Shown here: positions 7,252-9,851 of the stretch, piece by piece
Layout of the letters: every line of letters starts with the position of its first letter
Position numbering within the stretch: position 1 is the first letter of the stretch
DNA from: an uncultured Anaerocolumna sp.
Lineage (GTDB): Bacteria; Bacillota; Clostridia; Lachnospirales; Lachnospiraceae
Assembly (NCBI GenBank): GCA_937901695.1
Contig: CALDJN010000162.1
Span: 1-9,851, forward strand
DNA: 9,851 bases
Direction: 5' to 3'
The notes under the pieces: model-generated
Told to the model about the DNA's origin: nothing
Seen by the model: the letters and a program-made list of their open reading frames with translations, nothing else
Database searches by the model: none
Made by a program: the position numbers and the translations under genes

Positions 7252-7280
7252 ATTATAGCATTGATTTTTTCATTTGTAAA
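7252..7280 (-). promoter_or_regulatory. Sigma-A promoter of the leftward operon
   Basis: -35 TTTACA at 7280-7275, 17-bp spacer, -10 TATAAT at 7257-7252 with an extended TG one base upstream (TGCTATAAT). The predicted start near 7245 gives a leader of about 315 nt before the first gene. Confidence 0.8.
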
Positions 7281-7348
7281 TAATATTTCGTATATTTTTC
7301 ACAATATATTTTTTATTCCATTATCTATTTCATTATGTATAGTTATTC

Positions 7349-7377
7349 TTGACAGGAAACAATTTAAATTGTATGAT
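7349..7377 (+). promoter_or_regulatory. Sigma-A promoter of the LacI-family regulator gene
   Basis: A perfect -35 TTGACA at 7349-7354, a 17-bp spacer and -10 TATGAT at 7372-7377. The predicted start is near 7384, inside the ACGTAA element at 7383-7392. It diverges from the operon promoter, with about 68 bp between the two -35 boxes. Confidence 0.85.
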
Positions 7378-7382
7378 ATAAT

Positions 7383-7392
7383 ATACGTAAAT
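7383..7392 (+). promoter_or_regulatory. Candidate operator at the regulator's own start site
   Basis: ATACGTAAAT, the exact reverse complement of 7188-7197, with the palindromic core TACGTA. It overlaps the predicted transcription start of the regulator, so autoregulation is plausible. The two cores are 193 bp apart, a distance compatible with looping between bound dimers; that is inference. Confidence 0.45.
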
Positions 7393-7440
7393 ATAGCGAA
7401 ACAAATGAATATAAATAACAGTAAGGAGGGGATCCGTTAT

Positions 7441-8454
7441 ATGAGCACCATTAGAGATGTTGCAAATTTAGCTAACGTTTCTATTGCATCTGTATCCAGA
7501 GTAATTAATAACGATACAACTTACAAAATGACAGACGAAACCCGTGCTAAAGTATGGAAAGCTATTCATCAATTGAATTATAAAGTAAGTACAAATAGTA
7601 AAAGTCAGGCATCTAATAGTGATAACAAAGCCAATATAAAGATAGGCTGTGTTTTAAGCGTTACAAAGAAAAAATTTAATGATCCATATTTTATGTCCAT
7701 ATTATCTGGAATTGAGGATAGACTATCCAGCAAAGGATATGATATAGCTTTCATTAGGACAGGCGCTGAATTGGAGGATAAAAAGACTTTATTCAGTACC
7801 TTTAGTGATTCTATAACTGGCTTAATACTTATGGAAACTTTAGATGAAGAAACTTATGAATTTGTTCATAATCAGGTTCCTTATATTGTTGGTATTGACA
7901 CCGAAAGGGGAGAAATTGACAATGTGGGATATGACCATTACAACATCGCTACTTTAGCAGTGAAGCACTTAATTGAAAGAGGTCATAAGAAAATAGGTTT
8001 TATTGGTGGAAGCGGAAGAAAAGGTAACATTAAAGAAAGCCAGCGATATCAGGGCTATTATGCCACCATGCATGCAGAAGGCCTATCTGTAAATCCTGAC
8101 TGGATTATCGATTGCATGTGGGATGAGGATATTTGTATAGAGAAAATGAATCATTTGTGCCAAACTAATAATTATCCGGATGCATTTTTTGCTGCCAGTG
8201 ATTTGATGGCTATGGCAGCCCTTAGCAGTTTATATAACAACGGAATATCTGTTCCAGACCAAGTAGCTATCATTGGGCTCTCAAATATTGAGGTTTCAAA
8301 ATATTCAAATCCACCGTTAACAACTATGGAAGTTCCAACATTTGAAATAGGAATGGTAGCCGTTGATCTTCTATTAGATCGTATAAACGGAAATGATCTT
8401 CTTCCTAAAAAAGTGATTTTACCAACCAAATTAATAGTTCGAAGCTCCACTTAA
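7441..8454 (+). CDS. LacI-family transcriptional regulator (EbgR-like)
   Basis: A 337-aa DNA-binding repressor. The N-terminal helix-turn-helix (STIRDVANLANVSIASVSRV, residues 2-21) is classical LacI/GalR. The hinge region reads NYKVSTNSKSQ rather than the usual YxPNxxAR, resembling E. coli EbgR (YKTSSARKLQ), as does NDPYFMSILSGIE (80-92) at the start of the periplasmic-binding-protein-like sensor domain. The sensor runs to the C-terminus (GHKKIGFIGG at 181-190, DAFFAASDLMA at 247-257). The chosen start is ATG at 7441 with AAGGAGG at 7423-7429, 11 nt upstream; the open frame extends further left but without homology. It is divergent from the six-gene operon, so it most likely represses that operon and is released by a sugar derived from the substrate. 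No strong terminator follows; a weak 5-bp hairpin without a T-run lies at 8460-8474. Confidence 0.93.
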   Translation: MSTIRDVANLANVSIASVSRVINNDTTYKMTDETRAKVWKAIHQLNYKVSTNSKSQASNSDNKANIKIGCVLSVTKKKFNDPYFMSILSGIEDRLSSKGYDIAFIRTGAELEDKKTLFSTFSDSITGLILMETLDEETYEFVHNQVPYIVGIDTERGEIDNVGYDHYNIATLAVKHLIERGHKKIGFIGGSGRKGNIKESQRYQGYYATMHAEGLSVNPDWIIDCMWDEDICIEKMNHLCQTNNYPDAFFAASDLMAMAALSSLYNNGISVPDQVAIIGLSNIEVSKYSNPPLTTMEVPTFEIGMVAVDLLLDRINGNDLLPKKVILPTKLIVRSST

Positions 8455-8574
8455 GAACAAAGTGCTTTAGGCATTCTCAACTCCCTAATTGATTGAAGCT
8501 TATACAAACATCCTAATATATGGTTCAATTTTCATAAAAGAATACATATATTATAATAAAAACTTGAGGTTTTT

Positions 8575-9851
8575 ATGCTTATTCATATAGTTCAAAAGGA
8601 TGAAACTATTTCTGCTATAGCACAAAGTTATAATGTGCCCATTGAACGATTAATTCAGGATAATGGAATAACTGCTCCTTATGATTTAGTAGTTGGCCAG
8701 ACTCTTGTTATTGTATATCCAAAGGAAATTTATATCGTTGAATCTGGTGATACTCTTGCAGGCATTGCAGACGCACATGGAATTACCTTAATGGAATTAT
8801 TAAGAAATAATCCCCATTTATCAGATAGAGAGTTTATTTATCCAGGTGAGCCTTTGGTTATCCGGTATGAAGACGAAAAAATCATGAAGATTTCCACTAA
8901 TGGTTATGCCTATCCATTTATTGATCACAAACTGCTTAGAAAAATATTACCATACCTGACTTATCTCACAATATTTAACTACAGAATAACTCCAAAGGGA
9001 GAGCTCATCGATATAGAAGATGAGGAACTTATACAAATAGCAAAAGGTTATGGTGTTGCTCCTATTATGCTTGTATCCACGTTTACTGCACAAGGTACTA
9101 GCGGTGAAGAAATTGCTCATGTTATTTTCAATAATATAAGTATTCAAATTACATTAATTAATAATATCTTATCTATTATGAAAGCAAAGGGTTATTACGG
9201 GCTAACCATAGATTCACAAAATATATTACATGAAGATCGTGAAAATTTTCTTTCCTTCATTAAATTATTATCTGATTCCCTAAATAATGAAGGTTATGAA
9301 CTAACAGTTACTATAACACCCTTTACTTTCCAAACAGAATACATTTATGAAGTACAGGAATTTAGAGCCTTAGCAGAGGAAGCTAACAAAGTTATGCTTT
9401 TATCCTATGAATGGGGGCATACTTTTGGACCACCTGTTGCAGTGACACCTATTCAGGAAGTTAAAGATTTATTAAATTTTGCAATTACTATGATTCCTGT
9501 GGATAAAATTAATATAGGGATACCTACTATAGGATACGACTGGCATCTTCCTTATATTGAGGGCGTTTCCATGGCTAATTCCATCAGTAGTGTTGCAGCA
9601 GTTGAATTAGCCAGGGATGTTGGAGCAACCATTTTTTATAATAAAGACTTTGAGGCACCTTTTTTTATGTATGAAGGCGATACGCCTTCCCCACATATCG
9701 TTTGGTTTAAGGACGCAAGAAGTATGGAAGCCTTGGTAGGTTTATTACCAGAGTTTGATATTCACGGAATAGGTATATGGAACATTATGTTCTTCTTCTA
9801 TCAGATGTGGCTTATCATAAATGTTAAGAAGAACATAATGTTCCATATGCC
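8575..9851 (+). CDS. LysM-LysM-GH18 protein of YaaH/SleL (spore peptidoglycan hydrolase) type, catalytic Glu absent, 3' end cut by window
   Basis: At least 425 residues, running off the window. Two LysM peptidoglycan-binding repeats occupy about 1-48 (HIVQKDETISAIAQSYNV) and 52-97 (YIVESGDTLAGIADAHGI), followed by a GH18 barrel as in spore cortex hydrolases YaaH/SleL. Family landmarks are present: YEWG (278-281), GYDWHLPY (320-327) and GIGIWNIMFFF near 398. In active relatives the strand-4 motif reads IDFEN; here it is TIDSQN (211-216), so the catalytic glutamate is Gln215 and chitinase-like activity is doubtful. No N-terminal signal peptide, as usual for spore-associated members. ATG at 8575 follows GAGG by 5 nt. 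CATATATTA at 8545-8553 resembles a sigma-K-type -10, but no matching -35 is clear. Residues after Val417 come from an inverted copy of upstream DNA and are probably not native. Confidence 0.85.
   Translation, partial: MLIHIVQKDETISAIAQSYNVPIERLIQDNGITAPYDLVVGQTLVIVYPKEIYIVESGDTLAGIADAHGITLMELLRNNPHLSDREFIYPGEPLVIRYEDEKIMKISTNGYAYPFIDHKLLRKILPYLTYLTIFNYRITPKGELIDIEDEELIQIAKGYGVAPIMLVSTFTAQGTSGEEIAHVIFNNISIQITLINNILSIMKAKGYYGLTIDSQNILHEDRENFLSFIKLLSDSLNNEGYELTVTITPFTFQTEYIYEVQEFRALAEEANKVMLLSYEWGHTFGPPVAVTPIQEVKDLLNFAITMIPVDKINIGIPTIGYDWHLPYIEGVSMANSISSVAAVELARDVGATIFYNKDFEAPFFMYEGDTPSPHIVWFKDARSMEALVGLLPEFDIHGIGIWNIMFFFYQMWLIINVKKNIMFHM
9772..9851. repeat. Large inverted repeat at the window edge (26-bp arms, 28-bp loop)
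   Basis: Left arm 9772-9797 and right arm 9826-9851 are reverse complements at 25 of 26 positions (mismatch at 9774/9849), including 23 uninterrupted pairs. The loop is 9798-9825. The left arm encodes the conserved GIWNIMFF segment, so it is native; the right arm replaces the expected end of the protein. It stops exactly at the last base and may continue beyond. Confidence 0.9.

Noticed and set aside
8545..8553. CATATATTA as a sporulation sigma-K -10 element for the GH18 gene
   Set aside because: It matches CATANNNTA, but the DNA is AT-rich and no AC (-35) lies at the expected 16-bp spacing; too weak to list as a promoter.
8455..8574. Terminator for the LacI-family gene
   Set aside because: Only a 5-bp hairpin (8460-8474) without a T-run, and a 6-bp AT-rich hairpin overlapping the next ribosome site (8558-8574); neither is convincing.

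Overview
The window reads as low-GC Firmicutes DNA, most likely from a spore-forming anaerobic Clostridia (Lachnospiraceae-like). This rests on AT-rich codon use, strong AGGAGG-type ribosome binding sites, sigma-A promoters and a LysM/GH18 protein of the spore-hydrolase (YaaH/SleL) type. The organism is inferred; no marker gene is present.

Layout. Six genes run leftward (6929 to 17), apparently as one operon: a 69-aa four-cysteine (zinc-type) protein, a TIM-barrel protein with a DUF4832-type C-terminus (glycoside-hydrolase-like), a two-domain acyltransferase-like protein (NAT_N/GNAT_C type), a shorter degenerate paralogue of the DUF4832 protein, an MFS transporter and a Gfo/Idh/MocA oxidoreductase. 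The first four genes are 4 to 16 nt apart with stop codons touching Shine-Dalgarno sequences. The gap before the MFS gene is expanded by a 60/61-bp tandem repeat (about 2696-2966). A LacI-family regulator of EbgR type is divergently transcribed (7441-8454). A rightward LysM-LysM-GH18 gene (8575 to the edge) looks unrelated.

Control region (6930-7440). Two face-to-face promoters are visible: TTGACA-17-TATGAT for the regulator and TTTACA-17-TGCTATAAT for the operon. Copies of an ACGTAA element sit just past both predicted start sites and are good candidate operators. The operon leader is about 315 nt. Its middle (about 6961-7160) is roughly 50% GC in an otherwise AT-rich region and folds on the minus strand into a four-way junction whose helices abut with no unpaired nucleotides between them. 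I do not recognise it as a named riboswitch or ncRNA class. Just before the first gene, one CCCTTT segment can pair either with an upstream AAGGG or with the Shine-Dalgarno sequence.

Working model (inference). The MFS protein imports a small glycoside or modified sugar. The cytoplasmic DUF4832 barrel protein cleaves it, the acyltransferase-like protein handles an acyl group on it, and the oxidoreductase acts on the freed sugar or polyol, with the LacI protein sensing the inducer. No substrate can be named from sequence. The GH18 protein lacks the family's catalytic glutamate, and the last 26 bases of the window form an inverted copy of sequence 54 bp upstream, which may be a contig-end artefact.
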